DNA from: Prosapia bicincta
Taxonomy: Eukaryota > Arthropoda > Insecta > Hemiptera > Cercopidae
Reading direction: 5' to 3'
Assembly (NCBI GenBank): GCA_036971475.1
Contig: JBAIZL010000008.1
Location: 13,231,788 to 13,295,787 of the forward strand
DNA length: 64,000 bases
A program made the translations under genes and the position numbers. Of the stretch, positions 1-13,527 are shown one piece after another (positions within the stretch are counted from its first letter, which is position 1; the number at the start of each line of letters is the position of its first letter). A model generated the notes under the pieces. That model saw only the letters and a list, made by a program, of their open reading frames with translations, was not told the origin of the DNA and ran no database searches.

Positions 1-750
1 CAGCACAGAAAGTAATTATTAGTTAGGTATTCATATAAACATATACCAATAAAAAGTAATTAAAATAGTGTATTTTAAATATTTCTTATATAACTTTCTT
101 TTCTTAACTTAAAAAAAGGACTTTTATCAGCTGTGAAATAAGTTTAGCTATAATATACTCTAGAACATTAATCAGTTTATATATACAAGGTAACTCTAGA
201 GTAACACGTGTGCATACTACCTGTTCAATCAACTAGAACCTAATGGTCACACCGTTGCCAGTTCAGAACTAGTTCCGCAAGTAGTACGACCGTACAGCAT
301 ATCGTAGTTTGAGGATATTTCTTTATCAACTAACGGTGGTAATTGCACACTTTAAAATTTTCACGTTGGGTCAGGTCGACATTTCTAGACACGCAACAGG
401 TGATTGTCAGACTACTCAACAGCTGGAGTGAGGGATGAAATCAATATTAGCAATGATGGTAGAGGAAGGAACAGAATTTAGACTACAATGAAAGTACACG
501 AACAGGACAGCATAGACCATAAGTATTTTGTATTTACTAAAAGAGTTATACACTGGCGTAAAGGAGGGTATAGTTTTTAAAAATCAAAAACTATATGCTC
601 ATCATTACCATCAATTTACAGGTAGCATACTTCTTGGTAGTTTTATTTCTTCAGTGAAAGTGTCAGTCGGAAGTAAAAAAGAAGAAAATAGGAGTTCAAA
701 TGTGGAATAGGAATTTTTATAATAATCCTATTATGTATGCGTAAATCTTA
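1..750. other. Unassigned AT-rich DNA
   Basis: No recognisable gene, RNA or repeat family. A 60-codon open frame at 528-710 (plus) has no recognisable motif and is probably chance. Confidence 0.5.
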
Positions 751-776
751 AACAATAAATAAATAAATAAATATAT

Positions 777-839
<63 letters not shown>

Positions 840-847
840 TATATATA
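751..847. repeat. (TAAA)n/(TA)n microsatellite
   Basis: AATA-type units grade into an almost pure AT dinucleotide run of about 75 bp, with two interruptions. It is one of about ten TA tracts in the window. Confidence 0.95.
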
Positions 848-2040
848 ATTATAATGAATTAAACAATTACTGAAATAAAATGATAGTAACATTTGTAATT
901 ATAAAATCGCGATGTTACTGATTATCATAACGATAATATAGTAATTAAATACAAGCACATAGATTGTATAACCGCTAATCGCAATAAATATCACAACACC
1001 GTTCTATAAATAGATTTTCTGTGTTGATTTAAAGCTTAGGTGTTAGTTTCTTTTATTTGTCATAAGATCTTTTTGTACTGAAAAGTCTCATGCGCTTTAT
1101 TTTGTACTAACATATGTAAAAACAATAATGTCGAAAGAGACAAATTAAAATTTATAAGCTACTGTCTATATAATAGTAAGAGTTGTTCCCCTGTATAATA
1201 AAAGCTAACCTATCTATTTTTTTATTATAGTAGCGTTATATTATATGTTTATAAACCACGTTAAGGAATTTGTAACATTACTCGAACAAAACCATTAGTT
1301 TTTACGATAGCCTAACTCTTATCTGTAACGACATCCTTAGCTTCTCAAAAAATAGTAAACTCTTGGGAAAACTAATTTGCACTAAATCACATATTTAATA
1401 CGACTACTCAAACTAATAGGGGATTCAAAGATAATATAGTGAGTAATTTTAGCCTCTCTTTCTCATATTATAAAACTCATTGACCGTAAAAACTGTGCTA
1501 AATTTGCTTAAAGATAAAGGCAGAAGAGTCTTATTCAAGATGGCAATTAATTAATTTATTATAAATATGTTCTTTATCTTTCAAATCTCCAACAAATGTT
1601 TTAACATTTATATGAGTCGAAATAAACATTAATATAAAACAGAAACATAGTCCTACAAAATGGATTTTCTCAGTGATATAGAAAAACTTTTCAGTAAATT
1701 TCACTTTTACAAGGGTAAAAGTATTTGTAAGACTATCGACGGATTTTATAGGTTTATTTGTTGTATTTGTTAGTCAACAATACTGCTGAATTCCTGTAAC
1801 AAAACATGTAATGATTTTACACTAATTCAACTATGCTTCTTCTGAAGGTAATTTCAGTTTATATTATCAAGCAAAACTTTTCGTTAAAATCTCCAGATAT
1901 ATTGTTTACAATAATTTCATATTATCTACAAGGCAAGCTACAAGAGACTGGGGATACCATTTAATACAACTGGGACAGTTGTTTTTTATATTCTCATTTT
2001 ACCATAAACGGTAATAAATTGTACCAGCGGTAGAAAAAAA
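848..2040. other. Unassigned AT-rich DNA
   Basis: About 1.2 kb with no supportable coding or structural feature. Stop codons are frequent in all frames. Confidence 0.5.
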
Positions 2041-2057
2041 AACGATATGAAAATACG

Positions 2058-2250
2058 GTGAAACACATTCAGAGTGTGGCAAGTGAGACAGAATATCTTC
2101 ATAATTACAGCGATAAATATCCTCCCTCGCAGGGTTGCCAGCTTCATTATCTCGTTTCAAATGACCTCCACATGACCCAACAAGAGGAAATCTCGAGGCA
2201 GAGAGCTTCCTTCTGCAATAGTAATGACAATGACAGGGCAAATACAACAA
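2058..2250 (-). other. GC-richer island, possible exon or old mobile-element fragment
   Basis: A roughly 190-bp stretch that is clearly less AT-rich than its surroundings and is open on both strands (frames at 1999-2250 minus and 2058-2267 plus). On the minus strand it is preceded by a pyrimidine-rich stretch ending in TTGCAG, which would suit a 3' splice site. I recognise no protein motif in either reading. It could be a lone exon, a retroelement fragment or chance. Confidence 0.2.
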
Positions 2251-2649
2251 TTGACATGCTGGATTAAAATACGGTTTAATACAGATATATTGGAAGCATT
2301 GCAGTATTGTTAAACATTTATAAGTTGTCTTTAATGAGGAATGCAGCTGAAGGATTTCAAAGTATCTACTTGTTTAAATAATGAGAAAGGATGAGAGATA
2401 AAAAGAGAAAGAGAATAAAAAAATATGTATTAATCAAAATTTGTAATAAATTTGTATCTTTGGTCTTCCACAAAAGATATAGGATAACAAAATCTGTTTC
2501 ACTTACGAGCGTTATGATTCGTTTTCATTTCGGAAAACACTGCTGCAATGGGAAAAATACTTGACAGTAATCCAATCGCAAAATAAATCGACACAAAATT
2601 GGCTAAATGTTACACTAATTTTGAAAATAAGACTTTGAAACAAATTTCA

Positions 2650-2690
2650 TTTTTAAAGGGGGTTAATCCAAAAAAGTGTCAACATAAAGT
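2650..2690 (+). repeat. Decayed PLE-end / hammerhead-like relic
   Basis: The piece GGGGTTAATCC followed by an A-run and GTGTCAACA matches the middle of the PLE-end copies at 46840-46924 and 57590-57690 (GTTAATCC-GAAAC-GTGTCAACA). The GAAA box is mutated to A-rich sequence, so this is an old copy without an intact ribozyme core. Confidence 0.4.
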
Positions 2691-2857
2691 TGAACGCAGT
2701 GAAAGCTTTAATGAAAACGAATAATTTTAAAGTAAGGTATAATAAAGCAAACAAAATTGTATCGAGAGGTTTAACAAGGAATACTCTATTAATCTAAGAG
2801 TAGAATGTGTTAATGTATTCTGATAACTCGTATAAAAAATATAATGAAATCATTGTT

Positions 2858-3150
2858 GATGAGAGAATGAAAGAGAGAGGGAAAGAGAAAAAAGAGAAAG
2901 AGAGAAGAAAACAGAAAAAGAGAGTAAGGGAAAGAGAGTATGGAAAGATAGAAATGGAGATGGAGAGACTAGAGAGGAAGGGTTTGAAAAAGAAAGAAAG
3001 AGAGAGAAAATAAGACGAAAGTGAGGAGAGAGAGAAAAAATGAGATTGAGAAATAAATAAGGTAAGATGGATAGATGGAAGGGGAAGAAGAAAGGGGAGA
3101 GGATATAAGGAGATATAAGGAGAGAGAATACGAAAGAAACAGAGAGAGGA
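2858..3150 (+). repeat. Purine-only (GA-rich) low-complexity tract
   Basis: Nearly 300 bases consist almost entirely of A and G on the plus strand, built from GAGA, GAAA and GGAAGG motifs. The tract opens artificial reading frames on both strands (Glu/Arg/Lys-rich and Ser/Leu/Phe-rich). I do not consider these genes. Confidence 0.9.
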
Positions 3151-3419
3151 GATACAACACATGTCAAAACTTTCTGTTAATTAATAGTAATTTTATTTTA
3201 AATATGGGTACTAATAATTTTGATTACATTTATTTATTACTATTATCACCAAAAACATCAATACCTATAACCTATGTTTTCCCGTGTGTTACAAGAGGCC
3301 CTACTTTGTTCAGCAGTAAGGGGATGAGGGTTATTTACCATTTAATTAAACTGAATTCTGTATTTAATCTCTATATTATAGGCTATGAACTGTTTTACAT
3401 AATGAAGCTTATTCAATAA

Positions 3420-4470
3420 TAACTAAATAAATTATTGTGAACGGATTTTTTTTGAAAATCCGATTTAATGCTTTGTGAAGGGGTGTAAAATCCGAAAAAA
3501 CATACTTCTAACTCTGCTAGAAACAAATCAGAACAAATGTACGACTGCATGGCAAAATCAACGCCCGTTTATAATCATTCTTACAAAGTGAGTTTGTGTA
3601 GATGTTTAAAAAGTAGTAATTTTATATTTTAAATAATCTGTGATATAATATACAATCTCAAATGAAATACTTAACACAACGTCGTTGAACATATAAATCT
3701 TTCAGTAGAAAGAAAGTTGACGAACACGCAGAAAGAGAAATCAAACTTGGCACAAAAGATAGAACAACTGAAAACAATATAGAGGCAGATAAATGTATAA
3801 AGACATTCATACACCAAGGGCTTTGTACATAGAGCAGGATAGTAGTTGAATGTGATACACTATTTCATACAAATTTTCAATTTAAGGAATTGCTCCTTAT
3901 TTATCAATTTAGTTTGGAAAAAACTACTTTTTATATTTCTCAAAAGCAAGTTCAGTGCTTTGTCCAATACTACAATTCAGATCCTAAAAATGCAAGTTTC
4001 AAAAGATTGTATTTTAATACACAACACACCAAATGGCTTTAGAGAATGCTACATAGGAAACGTGTATTAGGACAAATCCTTTTTTTTCATTCCATTACAT
4101 ATTTATTAAATTAAAAAAAATATGGATGTGTCCGGTACCTAAAATTTTTGATTCTGTTTCCGATTTTTGATTCTCAAGTCGATTTTCGATTCTTTTAAGT
4201 TATATAGGCCTACATGATATTCTCTAATAATGGAGTTAGTTATATGATAAAGTCTTGTAGAAGTTCCGTTTTGATGTAATAGTTTTAATGTAACCTTAGG
4301 TTTAACCTTGATATATGAAAGCATTACAAACATATTGGATAAAAGTAATGATTTATTGAAATTACAAATGTAAACTTCAGTTCACAATTACAATATAACA
4401 TCAGTAATAAGCACTTCAGTTTGTATTACTGGAGAAATTGGAACTAGGTTTTATTTGTGTTTTCCTTTGA
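3420..4470. other. Unassigned AT-rich DNA
   Basis: No gene seen. A small perfect hairpin (CGGATTTT...AAAATCCG) lies at 3441-3462. Confidence 0.45.
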
Positions 4471-4475
4471 CATCT

Positions 4476-4580
4476 ATGAAGTGGTAGCGGAGTAGTGACG
4501 GCTAGAGACCGTTAGAGTGAGTAGGAGTCGAGCCCTCCCGATGAGAGTGAGACAGTAGAGCGAGGTGGCGGTGACAAACA
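4476..4580 (+). other. GC-richer patch with weak tRNA-like A/B-box resemblance
   Basis: The patch contains GTGGTAGCGGAGTAGTGA (A-box-like) and, about 40 bp later, GGAGTCGAGCCC (B-box-like). I could not pair a cloverleaf by eye, so this is at best a degenerate tRNA-derived SINE head. It is not called a tRNA gene. Confidence 0.15.
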
Positions 4581-4599
4581 AATGGACCAGAAATACTCC

Positions 4600-7440
4600 A
4601 ATCATCATTATTGTTACGTCATAAATAAGAATAATATTTCCATTCTCTCAAATCGGCATTTGCATTAACCGTTTAATTCATTTAAAGTATCTAATACATA
4701 AATAAGACAGTTATTAATGTTTAAAACAGTTTTAACAGTGAGCACAGTGAAATTAGGAAATACTTAACAAAATCCTAAATGGAGAATATTGAATCAAATT
4801 TATTAAATAGTTCTCTTAAAATAAAGAAGCCAAATTACTCAGATTGAATAAAGTACATTTCAAGCGACGACGTACATTCCGTAAAGCCTGTTATAGAACC
4901 AGAACTAATATTTAAAGGAATTTGAACACACTACTCTCTCTGTCTTATGTGAGAAATCATGGAAAGGAAAGTTAGGTTTCTATGCATGTATGTCACCTGT
5001 TTTGAGATTTCAAAAAATATGTTTAAGTAAACGCTATTTTTGGTTTAGTAAATTTTTTGAGCAGAGTGGATTAATTTTTTAACTAAAGAAATAAAATCTA
5101 CTATGTATTCTTAGGATGATTGCCATGTAATTGAAATGTACATAAAGTAATTGTAGTAAAAGTAAGATTTTTTGTATTGTGGTTAGTGGGTTTTATTTAT
5201 TTAGCTATAAGGTTTTGTTTATTTAGTTTTAACTAGGAAAGGTTATGTTAGGTTAGGTTTGAGAACTATTCACGATTTCAAAAAGGAAACTTAAAAGCTA
5301 AAGGAGAGAATAGAATATTGTAGAATTCCTATTGCATGAGTTTTTATTACATATCTATGCTTAAAAAGTGTAATTACATTATTTGTACTTGAAATTCTGG
5401 AAATATTATGAAATTAAATAAAGTCTGAAATTAAATATATATTTTGAATAAAATTTATTTAATTTATCGGATGGGTAATTAAAAAAATATGGTTTTATTT
5501 GTAAATCCATATTTTTTGCTTATTTGTATGACTGTGCAAACATGTTTTTACAATATCTGTATAATTTAATTTTATGTGTAATTTGTACGATTATAATCAA
5601 CCGCTAATTAATCTCGGATATTCGCAAAATGTTTTCGAATCCACTTGGAATTGGCTTAGTAATATTAAAAGCAAACACTGGAAAGCGGTGGGGAAGCAGA
5701 TTACACACACAAGAGCTTTATGCGAACAACAGCTGGGCAAAATTTCGAACGTAATGGAAAATAATAGATAAAACCTTTATTGTAAATTTCTGTCATTACA
5801 TGCTTCCTAAAGTTGTTTAAACTTAATTATTATAAAACAAGTAACCTAAAATATAAAATGTTTTTGAAGACTGTAATAACTCAAACAATAAAAAGCGACA
5901 AGATAATATTGAAAATATATGATTTCATAGAGGAAGCTGTATGGCGTCTAAATAGGTCGTGATTACTGTGGAGTAGAAGGTTGTGTTTTTCCACCACCAG
6001 AGGATGCTTCAACAAGATTCTAAAGTTGACACCTTATGAATCCAAAGTTGTTAATGGCTGACGTTACAGTGGATTCTGCCCACTGTGAGGTTAAAAGAAA
6101 CGAGGAGGCTAAAAACTGGCAGTACAAGCAGCATCTCAACCAAATATAGCAATATATTAGATTACGTCAAAAGGGGTTAATAAAGCAGCCCACAAAGTAA
6201 AGTAGTTATAGCGAGTGGCAACCCGTAGTGAAGGGAAAAGGAGACATTTGCTTGACCACCCACTACTACCGGGCTTTACCAGACCTGTTGGAATTGCCCA
6301 TATTCGACTTAGCACGATCACCTATAATCAGGCACAGTCGAAATAGGAGTAAAGGTTCTTACTGGACGTTCTGAGGCAAATGGGACATGTCTGTACAGAT
6401 CACATATATCAATGTACTGCATTGGAAACGTTGGAAATAAAAGTGAGGACTTCCACATTAAGGCAGCTGTATATTGTTCTGCTCGTAAAAAAAATGGCAA
6501 ACATATCAACAATGCCGTAGTTTCAAAAGTCTTATATTATCATCGAGTTCTTATGAATGAATACATTTCAAACCACATCCAAAGCAAATAAATTGTCTTC
6601 AAGACTCGCTTTAAATCACTATATTATAATACATATAATTTATAGTGTATATAAAATATAATTCGGGTGACAATAATACAGTAAAGCACAATATCTTCTG
6701 TATACTTTTGTTGTGCTTAGTTGGTTATGGTTTGTCAGAAACCGAAAGCTCGCCGTTTGGCTCCTAACAAGGATTATTCGTGAATGGTTGGTTAGAAACG
6801 ATAAACTCTACAGTAACGACAATTTGTTAAACCTACTTCGTGTGGTAGTAGCCCAACATTATAAATACTGGTCTCTAGATAATATTGCCCCTGATAAATA
6901 CTGACAGTTCAATATCCAATGTTAAGTTGTTTTGTGGGGAGACGTATTCATAACATTGTTTTTCTTAGTTTCCGATTTCAATCAAGAGGGAAACAATTTT
7001 GAGAATTAAACGGAAAAATAATATTTTTTAAAATAATTTGAACTACTAATTAAATTTATGCAGTGTTCCTTATGAAAAAATAAAGCCCATATATAGCTTA
7101 ATCCTATTTTAAAACACTCCTGGATAGTTTTTTGAGCTGGAAGAGATATGCAATGCTTTGTGAGTAGGAACACCAATGCAAATTTCGATTACGAATATTT
7201 GAGTAAAGAAAGGTAGTTTTAAATTATTTGAAAAATTGTAAATTCTGACAAAAATTACTAGAATTTGGTCTCAGTTTGTGAACAAAGGCAATAAATACGA
7301 ATGAACAAAATGACAATGAATAATATTTCTCTTGATTGTTTTAATGACACGTTATACTCATTGAAGATGAATGCACATATGGTACGTTGTATATTCCGTG
7401 TTACAGTTAAAATATGATTTATGGATTAGTATTTATTTAG
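4600..7440. other. Unassigned AT-rich DNA
   Basis: Nothing supportable in about 2.8 kb. Open frames at 5574-5771 (plus), 6318-6512 (minus) and 6713-6904 (plus) are short, lack motifs and have no splice or promoter context. A short GGTTAGGTTAGGTTTG stretch near 5247 is too short to be telomeric. Confidence 0.45.
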
Positions 7441-7447
7441 GTATACC

Positions 7448-7490
7448 CACTGATGATGACTTTATTACTGAAACATATATGACAAAATAA
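7448..7490 (+). repeat. Decayed PLE-end with hammerhead-like core
   Basis: Reads CACTGATGATGACTTTATTA then CTGAAACATATATGAC. The CTGATGA and GAAA boxes of a hammerhead core are at the expected distance, but stem II no longer pairs (GAC against ACT). The layout matches the better copies at 15347-15392 and 63508-63545, so it is read as a degenerate copy of the same kind of element. Confidence 0.4.
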
Positions 7491-7499
7491 ATTATTCAC

Positions 7500-10400
7500 T
7501 GTTTGTTATTTTTAAAAACACAAATGGAACTATAATCTGGTTTGGTTCTCTAAAATGGTTAAAATAAGCAAAATAGCCAAAAGGGGTGAATCACTTGTAA
7601 AGCAGTAAAACCTAAGGATTATTGGTTTTCGTACATAATAGGCACATCTCGTTACTATGATGGTTTATAGCAACTTTTACAACTAAAAGGTTTATAGGAT
7701 GTTATATAGCCTTTTTATAATAAGAAATAAAAAGAATTAAAAAAAACTGCAACTTTTAAGTAGTTCTCTAGAGTTGATCGCCCTTCCAAAAACCACAAAG
7801 AGTAAAGTGTAGAGATAAGACAAGAAGTAGGTAGAATTACGATAAGAACATAAATAAATCGCCTTAGAGCTGGATAAGAGGGAATTGTGACTCACCCGAT
7901 CCGGGTCACTTTCCTGGCGTATATCGGATGGCAGTAGACAGTTTTGGAAATATTTCTCCCCGCAGGCAATTGTCATTCCCTGTTTACCTTCTGGTAAAAT
8001 TACATTGTTCACGTTTCCTTTCCACTTTCAAAATCACCAAAAGCTAACGGCTGGAGACTTGTACTGTGTTAAAAAAACTTTATACATTGTTTTTTACTCA
8101 CGTTCCGATTTTTATGCTATAAAATTAGTTCTTTTAGACATAATTAAAAAAAAAAAATTTACTAACGTAAATTTCCTTAAAATTAAATTTGTAATAAGTT
8201 TTTCGTGAAACTATAACTTACTTATTCAATATTTAACAAAGTTACTGTAGGCCCTACGAGAAACAAAAATAGAGATTTGTGCCCCTATTTATTTTCGTTT
8301 TACGCCAGATATCTCACAATTTACAGAAAATATTATGGAATATGTTTTACTTACTTTTTAAAATTAAACCCCATAAGTAACCACTATTATTACTCCTAAT
8401 TATTTAGAACCTATTTTAAGGAATTAGTCAAAATCTGAGCTTTATCCGTAACATGCTCTACGGATTCATAATTAAATGCACTGTTTCCTATTTTTGCCTC
8501 TGGAAGTATTTTATTTTCGTAATGAACTCCCTCTTATGTTTTACCGCCTATGTATAATTATAAAACTGATTGAATTTTATTTTTTAATTAAAATTTGAGA
8601 AGCTGTGAAGACAACAAACTTGGAAAATTGTATAGTTGATGAGAGTGAACAACTGTTGTAATTTAGAGCTATGTTCATTAAAACCAAGAATAATGAGTCA
8701 GATAGCCTGGATTCATTGACCGTAGACAATGAGAAGAGTTTCACAAGGAGGTTATTTGTGTCAACATTATTATTTTAATAATGTAAAAACAACATCAAAT
8801 ATTGTGCAAAAATAATAATTTGGTATAAGAATGACGTCAGTAGAGTTGAGTGAAATCTTGTTCAGATGAAACGCGTAATTTAAGTTGAAAGTTAGACAAC
8901 TGTCGCTGAAATAGAATAGTTGTATGCGAGGTTGTGGAGAGTCGCGAGGAAAAGAGTTTAATTTTCTGTGCACATGTGTTCAGTTGTAACCCATATGAGC
9001 GGTTGCGTGTCTAAGGGGCATTCCCAGTAGCCGAACGTGTCACAAGACAGGTTACATCATACAGAATATAATGCGGGAACTATCTGCTTAGCTTGAACGT
9101 ATATGTGAAGATTGTTTATTAACTAAAAGATATGATATTGCTTGATTCTTGTGTGACGTAGTCAGAGGGAAGGACATACGGATGTCAGCGAATGCTTGAA
9201 AATAGGAAAGTATTTTTTGTGGTTTAAACTTACGCAATGGTATTGGGTGAAAATAAACTGATAAAGAATTAGCTTAGGAACAGTCCAAAATGTTTTCATC
9301 TCGAGGGCGCTGCATCGGTCGGAAACTACAGGTCCAGATCCGTATCTCCGGAACATTGCTCTTGTGTGACTCTCGAGAGCACACGAAAGGAATAGATTTA
9401 TGTAAGCCTCAAGTACCTAATGTGTTCCTCAGACATTATTATTGATATTTTTTCCATCTTGAGCTCAAGTTCCTACTTGATTCTATAAATGGTCATCCAC
9501 ATATAACGAAACGTAAGTATTATATTAAGAATAGCTGTATACCGATTGAGACTTACAACTTTAAAAATGATAGGAATAGTCTGTTTAGACATTAGAAAAT
9601 ATTACTCAGATATTCATTTTGTGGTAATTGAAAGAGTTCTAAATTATGTTCTCTAATATGCTGATTGAATCATAACTTTTTATCTTTGTTTAATACAATT
9701 TCTGTGCAACCCAAACAATTTGTTCTCTTCATTAAAATCATTCAAATTCAGCCGAAATGTTTTAAACAATAATTAATATTTTCTCAAATTATATTTTTTT
9801 TTTAAAGTTTGTTTACTTTTTACAAATAAAACTTAAAAGCAATGAACAAAACACGTTTTGTTTTTATTTTTGGTAATTAAATTTAATGTTAACAATTCCC
9901 TCAATATTTTAAATAATATTTTACGATGCACTTTATTTAAATAGAAATTAAGTAGAAAATTGCTTAAAGGAAAATTAATTACTTACAAATTATTAATAAC
10001 TTATTGAGCCAATACCTTTTAGCATTATTAGGCTACAACTGTACTGAGTAGCCCACTTATATAAAATTCAATGTAAAACGTTGAAACGACGTTTTTCAAC
10101 CAACCTGTTTGGACCAATCACAAGACCTGCCTGAATTAAACCAAATAATGTAGCCACGCCCACTAAAAACTGAACATTAATACATTTTAACATCTTGATA
10201 AAGTCTACAAAACCTAACTTACTATTATTAACAGTAATATGGAAGAAAAAATACAGATAAAAACTAGTCAATATAAATCAAATAATTCAAAGAAAACCCA
10301 AAAATATTCTGTAAATTTGTAACGCGTTAGCAAATACCACATTGTGTGGATTTGAAAAGTATTTTCATTAGGTTTATTAGTTGGGCTAATAATTCTTAGT

Positions 10401-11530
10401 ATCAATATGAAACGTAAAAAATTGGAACAAAATATATCAATAACCCTGTTGTAAAGATTACGTAGAAACCTCCGTGACTTTGTTGCTTTGTTAGCTCCGT
10501 GCTCTAATTCATAGTTTCAAAGTTACGCGATAAAAAGTACGATTAATGGTAGAAACGTCTCCCCCACCCCGCCCCACCCGCTTACATAACCTGCATCACG
10601 GCATCAGCGTTACGTCATTACCATTGAGAAATGTACGTATTACAGCCACACCTGATACAAATAATTACAAGGAAACAAGTTTCAATTTAGCAATGTATTT
10701 TCGTTCTGTAATTTAACAACAATTTTCGAAATTATAATTTACCTACGCTATTTTCATATTTCGCAAAGTACTTTATACGGTTAGACTACAATTATTAAAG
10801 AAAAAACCTTTACTAACGTAAACATATCACGTAGAGCAACGTCTTAATATAGGTACTTTGTTGCAAGTCCGAATTAAATAGTAATAACTCCTTCAATTCA
10901 GCAATTGGTTAGTTTACTTAGATCTAATGTCCCTTTTTTCTAACCAAACCTTCCAATAGCGCAGTGATAGCAATATAGTATAACATAGTGATCTGTTTTT
11001 TCAAGATACGAGTATATTAGGCTTAAACATATTTGAGTTTGTTGGTAAATTGAGGTTTTATTTGTACGTTTTAAACCCTAGAAAGGTACCCTGCGTAATT
11101 TGTACGCATTCTCAGGAAATATTTTGGCCCCACGTTTTGTTGTGGCAACACTGGTAGCTAGGCATCTGCCATTGCTTTCCGGAGACTGTGCCATCGAGAT
11201 CTTAGAGTGTCGTTGGTAAATGTAATGCTACTAGTATTTCTAACATTTTGTCTGCTTATCGTGTATCCATTGGTGTCCTTAATGCATTATCTACATGCGT
11301 GGCTTATACATCGATACCAATAAAGGTATCGTACTCCAGCCAAACATATTGGACATATTCAACCTCGGTCCATACCACAAGCAAAACTCACTCCATGCAG
11401 TAGTCCTTAAGTTTTTCTGGAAACAAAGTGGATGACATTTTTGGTAGATAGCAAGTAATATAACATTATTTAAAAAAAGTCAATTTCCATTTAAATCAAC
11501 AACAAAATTTTATTTTATAATTACAATTAT
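7500..11530. other. Unassigned AT-rich DNA
   Basis: About 4 kb with no supportable gene. Small less-AT-rich patches occur near 8980-9060, 9290-9370, 10555-10620 (C-rich) and 11130-11400, without a recognisable product. Confidence 0.45.
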
Positions 11531-11534
11531 ATAA

Positions 11535-11537
11535 ATA

Positions 11538-11594
<57 letters not shown>
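11535..11594. repeat. (TA)n microsatellite
   Basis: About 60 bp of TA dinucleotides with a few interruptions. Confidence 0.95.
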
Positions 11595-11598
<4 letters not shown>

Positions 11599-11959
11599 CA
11601 GAATAGCAATACTAAGTGGTAAAATAGCAAGAGAATTTAATTTCAATTTTTCATTTTACTTCCCATGTATGGTGTTGTACTATTATTTTTATTTGCTTCT
11701 ATTTATATGCTTTCTTTTTTCGTCGTATAGTATTATAGTTCCTTTTCGATTTTCTTTCGCATTTTCCGTTTATCTTTACCGTTAATCCAGTTTTATTGTT
11801 TTATTTTTTCATTAGTTTTTAATCCTAGAGCATTATTTATGATATTGGATGGTAACTATGCTAACAATTTAAGGTTGAGGAATGGAACTTTCGAAGACTA
11901 CTAGATGGGGCAAAAAAAAATTCATATAGAAAATTATATACTCTGAGATGTACATTAGT

Positions 11960-12245
11960 AGCAAAAGCAAAGATGGGTCAGAGTCAAAGCGCGCTAGACT
12001 GGGAACATGAAGATACAAAGTCCGTATCCGCCCTAAACTCCCCAATTTTTTATATTTTGATTATTGAATAAATGTTTAAAATACTAACATCAATTGTCAT
12101 CCACTATAGGTTAAAAAAATGTATTTGAACATGATTAGATGAATAAAAAAGTATTTTATTAACGATTGAAGATTTGTACAAGATATATCTCAGGAGAGTG
12201 TGAACTAATAGAAGGAATTTAAAAACAAAGATTTTGCCTATCAAA
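11960..12245 (+). mobile_element. tRNA-derived SINE-like copy 1
   Basis: Two parts are visible. First, a head resembling a tRNA: GGGTCAGAGTCAAAGCGCGC, then GCTAGACTGGGAACATGAAG, then the B-box-like AAGTCCGTATCC. Second, a body beginning ACATCAATTGTCATCC that aligns with 62165-62310 over about 150 bp, sharing TATTTTATTAACGATTGAA. This matches how tRNA-derived SINEs are built (pol III head plus family-specific body). Both copies are diverged and no flanking target duplication was found by eye. Confidence 0.5.
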
Positions 12246-12249
12246 GAGT

Positions 12250-13150
12250 AAATTATACCTATAGAAGCCATGCAAGTTTTCCGATTTGGACGTAGAAGAG
12301 TTAGAAGCGATGCTCGGCCTGTTAGTTCTTCAGCAGCACTAAAGGACAATGATCTGACGACATCTTGCTGCCCGACACTTCTTACTGCGATAGATTCGCA
12401 TTATAACTACATACAAGGCCGATTCTACTGAGAGTATATTGAAATTTGTATTGAACTCCTTCGATTTGATTTCAAAGAAACAGGAGAAGAACTTAGAAAG
12501 AGTACTGAACTGGCTCCAATCTCAAACATTTGAGATGACTTGTAGCAAATGTGTCTAGCATATGTCTTGTAAACATTCCGAGAAAAACTGTCTGGAATGT
12601 TTGTAAAAAAGCTTAGAAAATAAAAAAGGAGGATTACATAGTAAATATATTTAATACAAAATTTAAATAATTTAAATCTACCAAATACTATTTACTTCTT
12701 GTTATAAACAGATGTATTAGTCATTTAAAACCAAGTGTTTCAAATTCAGGCAGGTACCCATAAGAGATTAAAGATTAGCGGTAGCCTTGCAGGGTTAGAA
12801 TTTTATTTACTATTATGGTTTCTACGTTTTAAATAACTTTTTACTTTTGTAGGCTTTATTTTAAGGTAACTAAGTGAACAAAATGCATAAGAGTTCTAGT
12901 ATTTCAGAAGTATTACTAGTGATGTCTTATACAACTCTCTGCGACGCCTTATGCAGTTATATATAAGGTTCATACATCTAAAAGAAAAAATTGTCTTGTT
13001 TTTCAGCTTTGGGTGGGCTCTTTTTCACTCTTAGTGTTTACTTCAAATGATATTTAAAACAATGTTTGCAAGTTTTATAACAATTTGAGTTATAACTGTT
13101 ACATTTAGAGTGTTAGAGTAACATTTAGTTATACGATCATATATTAACAC
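12250..13150. other. Unassigned DNA
   Basis: No gene recognised. The stretch 12290-12600 is less AT-rich but has no continuous frame. Confidence 0.4.
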
Positions 13151-13154
13151 CGAG

Positions 13155-13415
13155 TTACAAAATTAACATATTATTCAATAGATTAACACTGCAATATTTC
13201 CTTCGAATTTTATCTCTTTTCACTATGGGACTGGAAGGTCTTATTAGTGGAACTGCACCCAACCACTTTGTACAAATCCGATCAGGCATTCTCTTGAATC
13301 GTTTGGGAATGTTAGCTTTATGAAGTCTCGCAATGCGTTTCTTGGCAAAGAGTCTTAAGACACTGAGGCCACGCAACATAAATCCCAGGTTCCATCTAGG
13401 GCCAGGAAGAGCTAT
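13155..13415 (-). CDS. Candidate terminal coding exon of an unrecognised host gene
   Basis: On the minus strand a good 3' splice site (CCCTACTTTTCAG) ends at 13416. An uninterrupted 86-codon frame starts right after it in phase 0 and stops at TAA 13155-13157. The predicted peptide is basic (many Lys/Arg) and contains LPGPRWNLGFMLRG and TKWLGAVPLIRPSSP. I do not recognise a family. The codons are less AT-biased than the flanks, which favours real coding sequence or an old mobile-element fragment over chance. The frame stays open upstream of the acceptor as far as the TA tract at 13528-13553, but that part is AT-rich and looks intronic. No AATAAA is obvious just downstream. Confidence 0.35.
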   Translation of the reverse strand: MALPGPRWNLGFMLRGLSVLRLFAKKRIARLHKANIPKRFKRMPDRICTKWLGAVPLIRPSSPIVKRDKIRRKYCSVNLLNNMLIL

Positions 13416-13527
13416 CTGAAAAGTAGGGATATATTTGATTTTCAAAAAGCTACTTGATTCAAAATCTTTTTGCAAATTAGACGGTGGATAGTAAATGGAT
13501 GGATATTTTGTTTTAGATATATTACTG

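Noticed and set aside
2794..3419. Glu/Arg-rich and Ser/Leu/Phe-rich open frames
   Set aside because: Produced by the purine-only tract; low complexity in every frame.
4476..4580. tRNA gene
   Set aside because: A- and B-box-like words are present, but no acceptor or anticodon stem could be paired.
5238..5264. Telomere-like TTAGG units
   Set aside because: Only about two and a half contiguous units (GGTTAGGTTAGGTTTG); no array.
13155..13415. LPGP near the start of the candidate exon suggested a cytochrome P450 proline hinge
   Set aside because: The following residues do not match P450 helices or the usual spacing, so no family is assigned.
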